Shown here: one piece after another, positions 8,703 to 18,700 of the stretch
Numbering within the stretch: the first letter of the stretch is position 1
How the letters are laid out: each line of letters begins with the position of its first letter
Assembly (NCBI GenBank): GCA_016218085.1
Contig: JACREY010000020.1
Span: forward strand, 124,001 to 188,000
Length of the DNA stretch: 64,000 bases
Reading direction: 5' to 3'
Source: Ignavibacteriota bacterium
GTDB taxonomy: Bacteria > Bacteroidota > Ignavibacteria > Tepidaquicellales > Tepidaquicellaceae
Made by a program: the position numbers and the translations under genes
The notes under the pieces: model-generated
What the model saw: the letters and a program-made list of their open reading frames with translations, nothing else
Databases searched by the model: none
Told to the model about the DNA's origin: nothing

Positions 8703-11312
8703 GTGCCGTTAAAGCCTAAATATTCAATGACTGTAAGTGGACTTGACAAAAAGAGCATAAGAAAGTTCACTGATAGGGAAATATTTATAAAAACTTTTTA
8801 TGACGCACTAAAATACCAATCTGACAAGCACAAAATTATAGTTTTTTATGGAGTGGGAGGCATAGGAAAAACCTCATTAAGAAAAGAACTAAGCAGGCAG
8901 ATAGAAAATGAATTGAAAGAAATTATCTGGTCTACAATTGACCTTGATATACCTGCATACCGCGACCAGGAAACAGCTCTTTTTATATTAAGAAACACTT
9001 TAAGTCAGAAATATAAAATCCATTTCCCTTCATTTGATTTGGCATATACCCTCTACTGGCAAAAAATTCACCCCCAAACACCTATGACGAAAGACAATTT
9101 TCCGTTATTCAGTGGAACAGGTGTTGTTGCCGGTATTTTCAGGGCGCTTGGCGAAATGCCCTACATAGGCGTAATACCGAAATTATCTAAAGCAATAAAA
9201 GTAAGCGGTAATGTTTTCCGGGAGTGGTGGAAGAAAAGAGGTGAAGAAGAACTTACTATGCTTCATACTCTTGAAGCAAAGGATATTCTTGACCGTATGC
9301 CGATGTTCTGGGCAAGCGATATAAATGAATTTATTGAAAAGAAAAACAGGAAAATTGTAATATTCCTGGATACTTTTGAAGCCCTGTGGGAAAATATGAG
9401 AACGGAAGGCGGATTTTTTCTGAGGGATGACTGGATAAGGGAAATGATAAGCCATCTGCCAAAAGTCTTATGGGTCATTTGCGGGAGAGAAAAACTAAGG
9501 TGGGGAGAACTTGAAGATGATTGGGATAATTATCTCGAGCAGTATTTGATCGGAGGTTTTTCAAACGAAGACTCGCATAAATTTCTTATCGGCTGCGGTA
9601 TAGAAAAGGAAGAAATCAGGAATATTATTATATCCTCAAGCAGGGGAGTCCCGCATTTCATGGATTTGGCAGTTGATACTTATTATGAAATAAAAAATAA
9701 TTTAAGGCGGTCACCTGTTAAAACAGATTTTGCCAAAACCCAGCAAAATGTGATGGCAAGATTTCTGAGATATCTTGAACAAACAGAAATTGATACTCTA
9801 AAAGTAATTTCATGTTCAAGAATGTGGAATCAGGAGATTTTTGACCTGCTTGTAAAAGAATTCAGAACAGGTTATGGAGCTACTCCTATTTCAAACCTGA
9901 GCAGGTTTTCATTTATTACTGAGGGAACAATAACCGGTACCTGGACGATGCACGAACTGATGAGCGACAGCTTGCAGGCAATGCTCGAAGAAAATTCATT
10001 CAGGCAGATTCATAAATTTTTGTTCGGTTATTATAATGTTAAACTTAAAGAGGTAGATGTAAAAAATATTAATGACGAACTGAAAAAAGCTGTGAACGAA
10101 GCTTATTACCACGGGAAGATTTCACTCGGTTTTGAAGAACTCAAGGCTTGGTTTAACCATATCAGCCGTATTTTTGAACGTGCTGGAATATGGAAGACAA
10201 TAACCCCTCTTATCGAGGATTTTATAATTCTGCTTAAAGGTGAAGGAAGCAAATATCTGAAGGAAATTTCGGATTATAACATTTTGCTTTCGAATTTATA
10301 TGAAATACAGGGAAAAATTGATGAATCTCTGCTCCTACTCGAGGAATCATTAAAAATACGCAGGGATTTATTTGGTGAGGAGCATCACGACGTTTCGAAA
10401 GTCATTAATAATATGGCTGTTCATTATGCAAAACAGGGAAAATATGAAGAAGCAGGTCCGTTATTCAAAAAGGCTCTTGAAATAAGTAAAAAAATACTTG
10501 GTGATAACCATCCTGAAATTTGCAATGCAATGAATAATCTTGCAATTGTTTATTCTTTTGAAAAGAATTATGAAATGTCGGAGTCCTTATACAAAATAGC
10601 TTTATCGATAAGAGAGGAAAATTACGGGAAAGAACATCCTGATGTTGCGGCATCACTAAATAACCTGGCAATACTGTATGAGGAGACGGGAAGATTTTCA
10701 GATGCCGCAGACCTTTATGGCAAAGCGCTGTATGTTTGGGAAAAGTCTCTTGGCCCGGAGCATATGAATACAGCAATAGCAATGAATAACCTGGCAAATG
10801 TCTATACTAAAATTGAAAGATATGATGAAGCAGAAGAGTTCTATAAGAAGGCCTCGTTCATATATGAAAAAATATTCGGCGATAAATGCCTGGAATACGG
10901 ATATTCTCTGAATAATCTGGCTGCAATGTATAACAAAAAAGGCGATGTCAAATCATCTCTGGAAACCTACATATCGGTAAAAGAAATTTTTACTGAAAAT
11001 CTGGGTTCATCCGGAAGCGATACTATTAATGCATTAAAAAATATTGCGGAATTGTCTTATTTGAATAAAGATTATTCATTAAGCGAGCACTACTATACGG
11101 AATTACTGGAAATATATTATAAATCAAGGAAAACAGATAATCAGGAATTGATAAACGCAACAATCAATCTTGCAGACATTTATCTTCTGCAGGGAAAACA
11201 GAAAGAAATAAAACTGTTTAAGGAAAAAACGGGTAAAAATCTGGTGAAAAAATTCGGTGTAAACCATCCAACTACTGTATTGCTTGAAAAGCATTTGGTC
11301 AAATTAATCTAA
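8703..11312 (+). CDS. STAND-type NTPase with C-terminal kinesin-light-chain TPR repeats
   Basis: Predicted signal-transduction ATPase of the NB-ARC/NACHT style. The 869-residue protein has a Walker A motif at residues 50-57 (GVGGIGKT), a Walker B-like stretch around 218-225 (IVIFLDTFE), a sensor-like LWVICGREKLRW around 256-267 and a SSRGVPHFMDLAV segment like the GLPL motif of NB-ARC proteins. From about residue 500 onward it is TPR repeats of the kinesin-light-chain type (NNLA...Y...G.Y.EAE.LYKKAL). Such proteins usually stay off until a ligand binds the repeats, then oligomerise; defence and regulatory roles are both known for the class. There is no obvious effector domain. Start is GTG 8703 or the ATG at 8727. 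It overlaps the convergent ATPase gene by 4 bp at the stops. Confidence 0.85.
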   Translation: MPLKPKYSMTVSGLDKKSIRKFTDREIFIKTFYDALKYQSDKHKIIVFYGVGGIGKTSLRKELSRQIENELKEIIWSTIDLDIPAYRDQETALFILRNTLSQKYKIHFPSFDLAYTLYWQKIHPQTPMTKDNFPLFSGTGVVAGIFRALGEMPYIGVIPKLSKAIKVSGNVFREWWKKRGEEELTMLHTLEAKDILDRMPMFWASDINEFIEKKNRKIVIFLDTFEALWENMRTEGGFFLRDDWIREMISHLPKVLWVICGREKLRWGELEDDWDNYLEQYLIGGFSNEDSHKFLIGCGIEKEEIRNIIISSSRGVPHFMDLAVDTYYEIKNNLRRSPVKTDFAKTQQNVMARFLRYLEQTEIDTLKVISCSRMWNQEIFDLLVKEFRTGYGATPISNLSRFSFITEGTITGTWTMHELMSDSLQAMLEENSFRQIHKFLFGYYNVKLKEVDVKNINDELKKAVNEAYYHGKISLGFEELKAWFNHISRIFERAGIWKTITPLIEDFIILLKGEGSKYLKEISDYNILLSNLYEIQGKIDESLLLLEESLKIRRDLFGEEHHDVSKVINNMAVHYAKQGKYEEAGPLFKKALEISKKILGDNHPEICNAMNNLAIVYSFEKNYEMSESLYKIALSIREENYGKEHPDVAASLNNLAILYEETGRFSDAADLYGKALYVWEKSLGPEHMNTAIAMNNLANVYTKIERYDEAEEFYKKASFIYEKIFGDKCLEYGYSLNNLAAMYNKKGDVKSSLETYISVKEIFTENLGSSGSDTINALKNIAELSYLNKDYSLSEHYYTELLEIYYKSRKTDNQELINATINLADIYLLQGKQKEIKLFKEKTGKNLVKKFGVNHPTTVLLEKHLVKLI

Positions 11313-12616
11313 GAAAAACTGATTTCTGAAGCTAGAAATGTCGACAAAGGTATAAAAAATATCTTTACATCATTGAATTCCATCACATTATACAGTCCCT
11401 TATAAATAAAATAACCTTCCTTTAATTTGTTTTTTTTAATAAAATAAATCAAATTGTGCAGTTCCTCATGAAAAACTTTGTCTACAGCTTTTACACTGAA
11501 TGGATAAATATTGCTGTCACTATGCACAATAAAATCCACTTCGTGAGATTGGTTGTCCCTATAAATTACAGGATTGAATTCACTCAACTTTTCATTTACT
11601 GCAGTCAGATACAGGCTGTTGGATGAAAAATTCGCAGTGTTGTTATAATAAAGGGAAGCGGAAGAAAGATAAACTTTCTTTTTCCTCTTCACTTTCTTCT
11701 CGATGTTGGAAATTGTGTAAATTCTATCAATAAGATGGAATTCATCAAGATGAGCGAAAAAAGTCTCAATTGTTGGCTTACTTAAATTAGTAATATCGGA
11801 AAAAGAACTTTCATAAATGAAATCCCCTGAGTGATAAGCAATCTGATTAAAAACTTCAAACAGTTTTTGTAATTCCTTTATACTGAAAAAAACCGGTATA
11901 TCTTCGAAAATGGTTTTTTCTAAAACAGAAGTTTTTATATACTGATTTATTAACATTCTGTCTTCAATATTATATAATTCCGGAAACGAACCTTTTATAA
12001 GAAATCCTTCAAGAAAATCTCTGAATAAATTACCACACAGCGGATTAGGGAATTCCAAATAATACTTTCTGTCTTTAAGTTTCCTCGCATCAAGGTAATC
12101 ATTAAAACCTGCAGGATTTAATACAAATTTATTGATTCCCTCTCTGTGTAATGTTCTATCTGTGTTTTCGTGCTCAGATATTGTTCCGCTTAAAAAAAAT
12201 GAAGATTGTGTGTTCTGGAAATATTTATGAATAACATCCTGCCAGCCTTTTATATAACATACATCATCAAGACAAATACAGGATTGATTATTTTCATTAA
12301 CAAAAAAATCCAAAATCACTTCAAGATTCCTTGGATTTTGCATGGATTTTCTGCTAAAAGAAAAGTAACAGATATTTTTTCCCCGATTCTGGCAATGAAC
12401 TAATAATTGTTTTAATAGTGTTGTTTTGCCGGTTTTCGGCAGCCCTTCAACACAGATTGTGAATCTATCGGAATCTTTCTTGCATCGGATAATTTCTTTT
12501 ATAAGGCTTCTCTCGTATTCAGGTAAATTCCAGCTTTTAACATCAACAGGATACTTATTTCCCATCATTTCATCAAGAAATAATGTATTAAGATTTATCA
12601 TATTTGAGTTTTTCAT
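11309..12616 (-). CDS. P-loop ATPase of the AAA/DUF4143 type with a nuclease-like C-terminus
   Basis: 435 residues from the ATG at 12616 (an in-frame TTG at 12622 is less likely). Walker A is GLPKTGKT at residues 58-65 and a Walker B-like CICLDDV follows at about residue 110. The middle and C-terminal parts resemble the winged-helix and DUF4143 regions found in many archaeal and bacterial ATPases. Near the end, HEVDFIVHSDSN followed by YPFSVKA fits the PD-(D/E)XK-like motif of this family, with Ser where Glu is usual before V-K. The biological role of this family is not established. The gene is convergent with the STAND NTPase, sharing 4 bp, so their 3' ends are antisense to each other. Confidence 0.8.
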   Translation of the reverse strand: MKNSNMINLNTLFLDEMMGNKYPVDVKSWNLPEYERSLIKEIIRCKKDSDRFTICVEGLPKTGKTTLLKQLLVHCQNRGKNICYFSFSRKSMQNPRNLEVILDFFVNENNQSCICLDDVCYIKGWQDVIHKYFQNTQSSFFLSGTISEHENTDRTLHREGINKFVLNPAGFNDYLDARKLKDRKYYLEFPNPLCGNLFRDFLEGFLIKGSFPELYNIEDRMLINQYIKTSVLEKTIFEDIPVFFSIKELQKLFEVFNQIAYHSGDFIYESSFSDITNLSKPTIETFFAHLDEFHLIDRIYTISNIEKKVKRKKKVYLSSASLYYNNTANFSSNSLYLTAVNEKLSEFNPVIYRDNQSHEVDFIVHSDSNIYPFSVKAVDKVFHEELHNLIYFIKKNKLKEGYFIYKGLYNVMEFNDVKIFFIPLSTFLASEISFS

Positions 12617-12770
12617 CTGCAAAAATTTTTCTCGTTTTATTAAAACACAATTTTAAAAACTTATGCTTTATATAAATAATAATTTCAAAAAAGAAATATT
12701 TTGTAGAGTTAAAATTATTTTGAGGATGTAGGACTCAGTAAAAAGCTTTTCTAAATCTTATTCAACATAT

Positions 12771-12813
12771 TTTACTAATTGAGTAATAAATATGTCCGTC
12801 ACTTTACTAATTG
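12771..12813. repeat. Pair of 11-bp direct repeats, candidate enhancer site
   Basis: TTTACTAATTG occurs at 12771-12781 and again at 12803-12813, 32 bp apart, which is about three helical turns. They lie about 150-195 bp upstream of the sigma-54 -24 element, a usual distance for binding sites of enhancer-binding proteins. The role is inferred. Confidence 0.4.
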
Positions 12814-12963
12814 TAGGATTTAATGAAACTTAATTTATTTATTGTTGATTGTCAATACATAATAATAGTAAAACTCTATCATTCGTAGTAATAGTGCTTC
12901 TTTATGATGGAATTTCAGAAAGCAAAATATTTGTTTATTAATTAAATTCGAAGGTTTGTGCTC

Positions 12964-12978
12964 TGGCACAAATATTGC
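12964..12978 (+). promoter_or_regulatory. Sigma-54 (RpoN) promoter
   Basis: TGGCACAAATATTGC matches the -24/-12 consensus TGGCAC-N5-TTGC with every core base and the required GG-N10-GC spacing. It points toward the T9SS gene at 13141, with a predicted start of transcription near 12990. Genes 13141-23640 follow on the same strand with short gaps and could form one operon. Confidence 0.7.
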
Positions 12979-13140
12979 GTGATAAATTCCTGCGAACAAA
13001 AGAATTGAAAAAGTTATTTTTCTGAGACCACCCCACTTTTATATCGCAGTGATTAAAGCTGTATTAATTACTGTATAATAGCTATCCTACTTAATCACAG
13101 TAATAAGTTGAAATTTTTGTAAATTTAAACTTTTTACGTT

Positions 13141-15729
13141 ATGATAAGGGTAAATCTTCTTTCTGCATTATTCTATTTTATTGTTTTTGTCAAAATTTCA
13201 TTTGCTCAGTTCGGATGGACTCCATTAAATTCCGGAACTACAAATAATATTAATTCTGTATTTTTTATAAATAATAATACAGGCTATGTTTCCGGTGACC
13301 AAAGCACAATTCTGAAAACGACAAATTCCGGAAATAACTGGATTGTCTTAAACAGTCCGGTAAGTGCTAATTTATCCTGTATATATTTTATAAATCCGAA
13401 CACAGGATATACAGTAGGTGATATTGGCAGGATATTGAAAACCACAAACGGGGGAATTAACTGGAACCTTTTAAATGCAGGAATTAATAAAAATTTCTAT
13501 TCGGTTTATTTTTTGCAGGAAACCGGTTGGGTAATTGGAGAGGACGGTATTATCCTGAAAACCACTGATGCCGGAAACAGCTGGAATTTGCAAACCTCGG
13601 GTACAAACTTTGTATTGAAGAGCCTTCATTTTCTAAATGCACAGACGGGTTATATTGCGGGAGCAAAAAATACAGGATATCCTGCATTAATTTTAAAAAC
13701 TGTCAACGGTGGAGAAAACTGGTCTGTTCAACTATATCCTTCTTTTAGCGGATTCAGTAAAATATTTTTCGAAAGTCCGCAAAATGGTTTTGTAACAGGT
13801 TCGGAAAACGGAGCAAATGGACTGATAGGTGCAACAACAAATTCAGGAAATAATTGGAATTTTCCCATACAAAATATATCTAATCCGTTAAACGGTTTAC
13901 ATTTCTTCAGTTCTTCCCTCGGTTTTGCAGTTGGTAATAATGGGGTGATTATAACAACTTCAAATGGAGGGAATAACTGGAGTTATGAATCTTCGGGAAC
14001 CGTTTTCAATTTAAATAACATAACTTATTCAGGAACAGCGCTATTTACTGTTGGAAACAATGGTATTGTATTGAAAAAGAATTATGGATGGCTAAAAGCT
14101 CGTCTTGATAATATTTATAAACCGGACTGCGGAAGGATATCAAAAGAGATCATTCAGCTTTCTGACAGTTTATGCTCCGGTACTATTGATTCTGTTTTCT
14201 GGTATATAAATAATCAGCTGAAAGGAAATCAGCATACTATCTCATATGGTTTCCCACAGGGAACTACCTTCATAAAGCTTTTAATAAAAAATAACCAGGG
14301 TTATTCGGATTCTGCATCTGCAACTGTTACAAGATCTGTATATAAAATATCTACTGCAGGACCAATCATCGGCGGCTCAAGCCTGATTGGTGACAGTGTT
14401 TTGTATACTATTTCAACAGGAAATGCCGTTCACAGAATGGATATAAACGGAAACATCCTGTATTCATTGAGTGTAGGCGGAGATATACTTTCTTCCTGTT
14501 CAATCGGTTTTGATACTTCGATTTTTGTTACTTCAACAAATAATAACCTTTACGGTTTTTCAAGGTACGGAGCTCCTCTTTGGCCGGCGTTGCCGCTTGG
14601 CGCTGCCGCTGTGTGTACTCCGACCGTCGATTCGGTTGCAAATATGCTTTATGTAGGTGTTACAAACAACAACTTTTTTGCAATCAACATTAGTTCAGGC
14701 ACAGTTGCTTGGAGCACTTTTGCCGATGCTCCTGTCAGAACCTCTGCTATAATTAGCAATGAAAGAAAATTGTTCTTCGTATCGTCCAGGGGAACACTTT
14801 ATGGGTTTAACCTGTCGGATATGTCAAATCCTCCGGTACCATACTGGACTTTGCAATTAAACGATTCTGTCCTTGTATCTCCGGCTGTTGACAGGTGCGG
14901 AGATATCTTTGTTGGTTCAAGAGGAGGGAAACTATATAAGATTGGGGTAAACGGTAATGCAGCGGAAATTATCTGGCAGGCGGAACTTGGCTCGCCTGTA
15001 ACAACTTCCATTACCATTGACGCAGATAATAATGTATATGCAGGAACTGCAGGAGCTAAACTGTTTTGCGTAAATTCAGGTAACGGATCAGTTAAATGGT
15101 TTTATACATCAAAAGGTCCAATTAATTCTACTCCTGCCATATCCTATGCACAGACGGTATTTTTCGGAAACGATGCCGGGGAAGTAATAGGCCTTGATTC
15201 CGAAAAGAATCTGAAGTTCTATTATCAGGACAGTGCAAAAATCTCGTGTCCTTTCCTTTGCCAGATGGGTACGCTTTACATCGGTTCTGTAACCGGCAAG
15301 GTGCTTGCGTTTTATGATTCTGTTGAAACGCTTAGCTACACCGGCATTAGGGGAGGCGGCAAAAGCGTTCCGGTATGGGGCGTGTTTCAAAACAATCCAA
15401 GAAGAACAGGTATTCAGGATTCAAATTGCAGGATAACCGGTATCAATAATTTAATCACTTTACCCGGAAAATATGAATTGAAACAGAATTATCCGAATCC
15501 GTTCAATCCTGATACTAAAATAGGTTTCGTAATCGGCAGAACTGTAAATGTAAGAATTAAAATTTATGATATAACAGGACGGGAAATCGATGTGCTAATA
15601 AACAAAAAAATGGAAAAAGGCACTTATGAGTTGACCTGGCACGCTGTCAATATGCCAAGCGGAGTTTATTTTTATAAAATTGAGGCAGGTGAATACAGAG
15701 AAACCAAGAAAATGATAATTTTAAAATAA
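13141..15729 (+). CDS. Exported T9SS protein with YCF48-type repeats and a PQQ-like propeller
   Basis: 862 residues. A signal peptide covers about residues 1-22 (ends SFAQ). Residues 25-310 hold YCF48/BNR-like repeats with the recurring pattern FxNxxTGYxxGxxxxILKTTNxGxNW. A short PKD-like segment follows, then about 400-740 form a second propeller with PQQ-like repeats (VYAGTAGAKLFCVNSGNGSVKW). The last 85 residues are a T9SS type A sorting domain starting at ELKQNYPNPFNP. The product should be exported by Sec, then moved across the outer membrane and attached to the surface or released. It is the first gene behind the sigma-54 promoter and lies 11 bp before the next T9SS gene. Confidence 0.88.
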   Translation: MIRVNLLSALFYFIVFVKISFAQFGWTPLNSGTTNNINSVFFINNNTGYVSGDQSTILKTTNSGNNWIVLNSPVSANLSCIYFINPNTGYTVGDIGRILKTTNGGINWNLLNAGINKNFYSVYFLQETGWVIGEDGIILKTTDAGNSWNLQTSGTNFVLKSLHFLNAQTGYIAGAKNTGYPALILKTVNGGENWSVQLYPSFSGFSKIFFESPQNGFVTGSENGANGLIGATTNSGNNWNFPIQNISNPLNGLHFFSSSLGFAVGNNGVIITTSNGGNNWSYESSGTVFNLNNITYSGTALFTVGNNGIVLKKNYGWLKARLDNIYKPDCGRISKEIIQLSDSLCSGTIDSVFWYINNQLKGNQHTISYGFPQGTTFIKLLIKNNQGYSDSASATVTRSVYKISTAGPIIGGSSLIGDSVLYTISTGNAVHRMDINGNILYSLSVGGDILSSCSIGFDTSIFVTSTNNNLYGFSRYGAPLWPALPLGAAAVCTPTVDSVANMLYVGVTNNNFFAINISSGTVAWSTFADAPVRTSAIISNERKLFFVSSRGTLYGFNLSDMSNPPVPYWTLQLNDSVLVSPAVDRCGDIFVGSRGGKLYKIGVNGNAAEIIWQAELGSPVTTSITIDADNNVYAGTAGAKLFCVNSGNGSVKWFYTSKGPINSTPAISYAQTVFFGNDAGEVIGLDSEKNLKFYYQDSAKISCPFLCQMGTLYIGSVTGKVLAFYDSVETLSYTGIRGGGKSVPVWGVFQNNPRRTGIQDSNCRITGINNLITLPGKYELKQNYPNPFNPDTKIGFVIGRTVNVRIKIYDITGREIDVLINKKMEKGTYELTWHAVNMPSGVYFYKIEAGEYRETKKMIILK

Positions 15730-15740
15730 ATAATTTTAAA

Positions 15741-18700
15741 ATGAAAAAACTAACGATTTCTTTATTCGTTTTAGTATTTTCAGTGCTTTACCTTTTAAAT
15801 CTGCATGGACAGGAAAAAAAACCTGCGATTTTCAAGACAAAAAGTGAATGTGAAATACTGAATTACATAAACGAAGGAGAAAAATTATCGCCCCCAGCGA
15901 AATATTCAAGTACAATTCAATCTGCACAAACTGGACAATGGGACCAGACTTCGACCTGGATTGGCGGAATTATTCCTTCGTCAAGTGATAATGTTGAAAT
16001 TAAACCAGGTCATACGGTATATATTGACACAACAAATCAGCAGTGCAAAGATCTTGATATAGCATCAACAGGAAGCATTGTTATAAATCCGAATATAAGA
16101 TTTTATATTTATGGTAATATTTTAAATAATGGAACGATTAACGGAACTGCATCGGGATGCCACCTGCAATTTTGCGGTTCTGCTTCTTCCCAGATTTTTA
16201 CTAACAAAGGTACTGTTACAGTTCCTTTACAAAGTTTAAGCGTGAATAATCCGAACGGATTGTCAATAAGCTCTACAACAGGTCAAATTAAAGTTTTACG
16301 TGTAAATCTATTTTGGGGAACAATAACAGGCAGCAGCATTATTACAATAGGAAACGGTGGAACAACATACGGAACCGTTCAGAGAGGAGCTCAGGGTTCT
16401 ACATTTCCTGCAGGTTCTTTTGATGTTAGTCCGGTTTTTAATGTTGGTTCAGGAGGACTAAATTTATTGTATACGATTTCAAGTACTGCAATAGATATGG
16501 GTTTTGAAGTTCCTTCTCTTTCGGGAGGAAATCCTGCTGTCGGAAATGTCAATTACATATTTACGAATTTTGTGACCAATATGACAGGAAGTGTAACTGT
16601 AATAGACAGTATTAATCTTGCTGCAACTACATTTTCCGTTGGTGCCAATACACTAACACTTAATAAAAAAATAAATTATTACGGTGGTATTTTGTCCGGC
16701 GGTACAACTTCAAATTTGACAGTGAACGGAACAAATCCGTTATCTGTATCAGTTTTTGACGGACTGAATAATTTTACAGTAAATAATTCAGGAGGTGTCA
16801 CACTGGATACTTCTCTTACAGTTTATGGAACACTAACATTGACAAGTGGACAGCTCACAAACAGGTCATATCTTTCTATGGGGAATTCCGCTACAATCTC
16901 AAGAGCACAGGGTTATTTATCCTCAAGCCCGATTTTTGGTACTTATATTAATCTGGTTTATACAGGTTCTTCAGGAATAACTATGGGATATGAAGTACCG
17001 GTATCTTCAACAGTTTTGAGAAACCTGACAGTTAATAACACATCAGGAGTCACGCAGATTCAAACCCCCGGTCCCGTAACTGAAGTATTTGCAATGCAAA
17101 GTTTTGAAAATTCTACTTTCCCTCCGACAGGCTGGGTAAACACAAGGATTTCCGGTAATAAGGACTGGGTAAGGTACAGCGGGGATTATTTGGTACCGGG
17201 AGGTGCAAATTCAACCACTTATAATGCATTATTATATAACAATATTAAGGGTACAAAAACAGATTTAATAACACCGGCATTTGACTGCAGTAATGCTTCC
17301 GGTGCTACTTTGACTTTTTATCATAAGCAGGCAGCCTGGTCTATCGACCAGGACTCCCTTGCATTGTATGTTTCAAGCGACGGTGGTACCTGTTGGACAA
17401 GGATTTATACTTACCAATCTTCAGTAACCACCTGGTCGTTCAGAAGCTGGAATCTTGCCAATTATGTTTCACTTACAAATAATATGAAAATAAAATTTCG
17501 CGGATGTGCTGAATACGGATATGGTATAGGAATTGATGAAGTGTATATTACCAAAACAGGTGTGTCAACACCTTCTACCGTTACAGTAAACGGCACTTTT
17601 ACACTTACTAACAGTTCTTATTCCATAGGTAATAATACTTTAGTTCTTAACAGTAGCATTGTGAAAAGCGGTACCAACTTTATTACTGGAGGTGCTTCAT
17701 CAAATTTAAGAATCGGTGGATCTACCAGCGGTTCTACATTGCCTCCGGTTAATAACGGTCTGTATAATTTTACAGTAAACAGGTCAAACGGTATAACACT
17801 TGGTGGTCCTGTAAATACAACAACATTAACTTTAACATCCGGTAAGGTTACTTCAAGTTCTGTGAATTTATTAACTGTGACTGGAACGACAACATCAAGC
17901 GTTTCCGTAAGCAACGGTTGGGTAAATGGTCCGCTTGCAATAACATTACCGGCATCTCTTTCCTCCGGATATACTTACAGAATTCCGGTTGGGAAATCTA
18001 CTTCAAACAGGCTGGAACTGATTTATCCGACTACCACAACAGGTGGGAGCGTTGTTGTTAAAGCTGAAGTCTTCGATTCCAAAACAAACGGTTCGTGCGG
18101 AAATCAGATTGCGACACTGGATTCTACTAGATACTGGACATTAAACATAATATCAGGAGCATCTAATTTCTTAAATACACGCATAAGGCTGACTCAAAGC
18201 GGTTTGACAAATGCAAAAGCAGTTGCAATTTCGACAGAAGGCCTCACTGGCACATATCATTATTTGGGAAGATGGGTGTCCGGAAGCACTATAAGAACCC
18301 AGAATTTTATTGGTTTAAGTACTTCGTACTATTATTTAACAACCGGAACGGCTGATAATAATTATGGTACCGGAAGTACTTATTCGGGAAATTTGTGCTT
18401 TGCTAATTCGTTAATTACCGGTGTATCTCATCCGGTATTCGAATGGTATGACCCTGTGGTTTTGGGGCATACTCTTATTTCTGATGGCCAGTGGACAGGT
18501 GGGGGAGATGACGGTTATTTCAGAATACCAGATATCGGATTTAATTTCAGCTTTTGCGGAAATACATACAGAACCAATAATGTTTATATCGGATCTAACG
18601 GATATCTTACATTTGGTTCCGGTTCAAGTTCCTTATCATATTCGGATATGTTTCCATCGACATCTGTCAATCCTGCAAATACCATTGCCGCCTGTTTAAG

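Larger units (their letters stand above)
12617..13140. other. Long upstream region of the T9SS-TPR-kinase operon
   Basis: A 524-bp AT-rich region between the divergent ATPase and the first T9SS gene. It contains a sigma-54 promoter, an upstream pair of 11-bp direct repeats (12771-12781 and 12803-12813) and an inverted repeat GTGATTAA/TTAATCAC (13049-13056 with 13091-13098) between the promoter and the start codon. The predicted leader would be about 150 nt long. Confidence 0.6.

Noticed and set aside
8703-12616. Confident call of an anti-phage defence system
   Set aside because: STAND and DUF4143-type ATPases occur in many contexts; no known effector (nuclease, TIR, protease) is fused to the STAND protein and no toxin or mobile gene is adjacent, so only a possibility is stated.
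15635-15660. A second TGGCAC-like sigma-54 motif
   Set aside because: It lies inside a T9SS coding sequence and lacks a TTGC at the correct distance.
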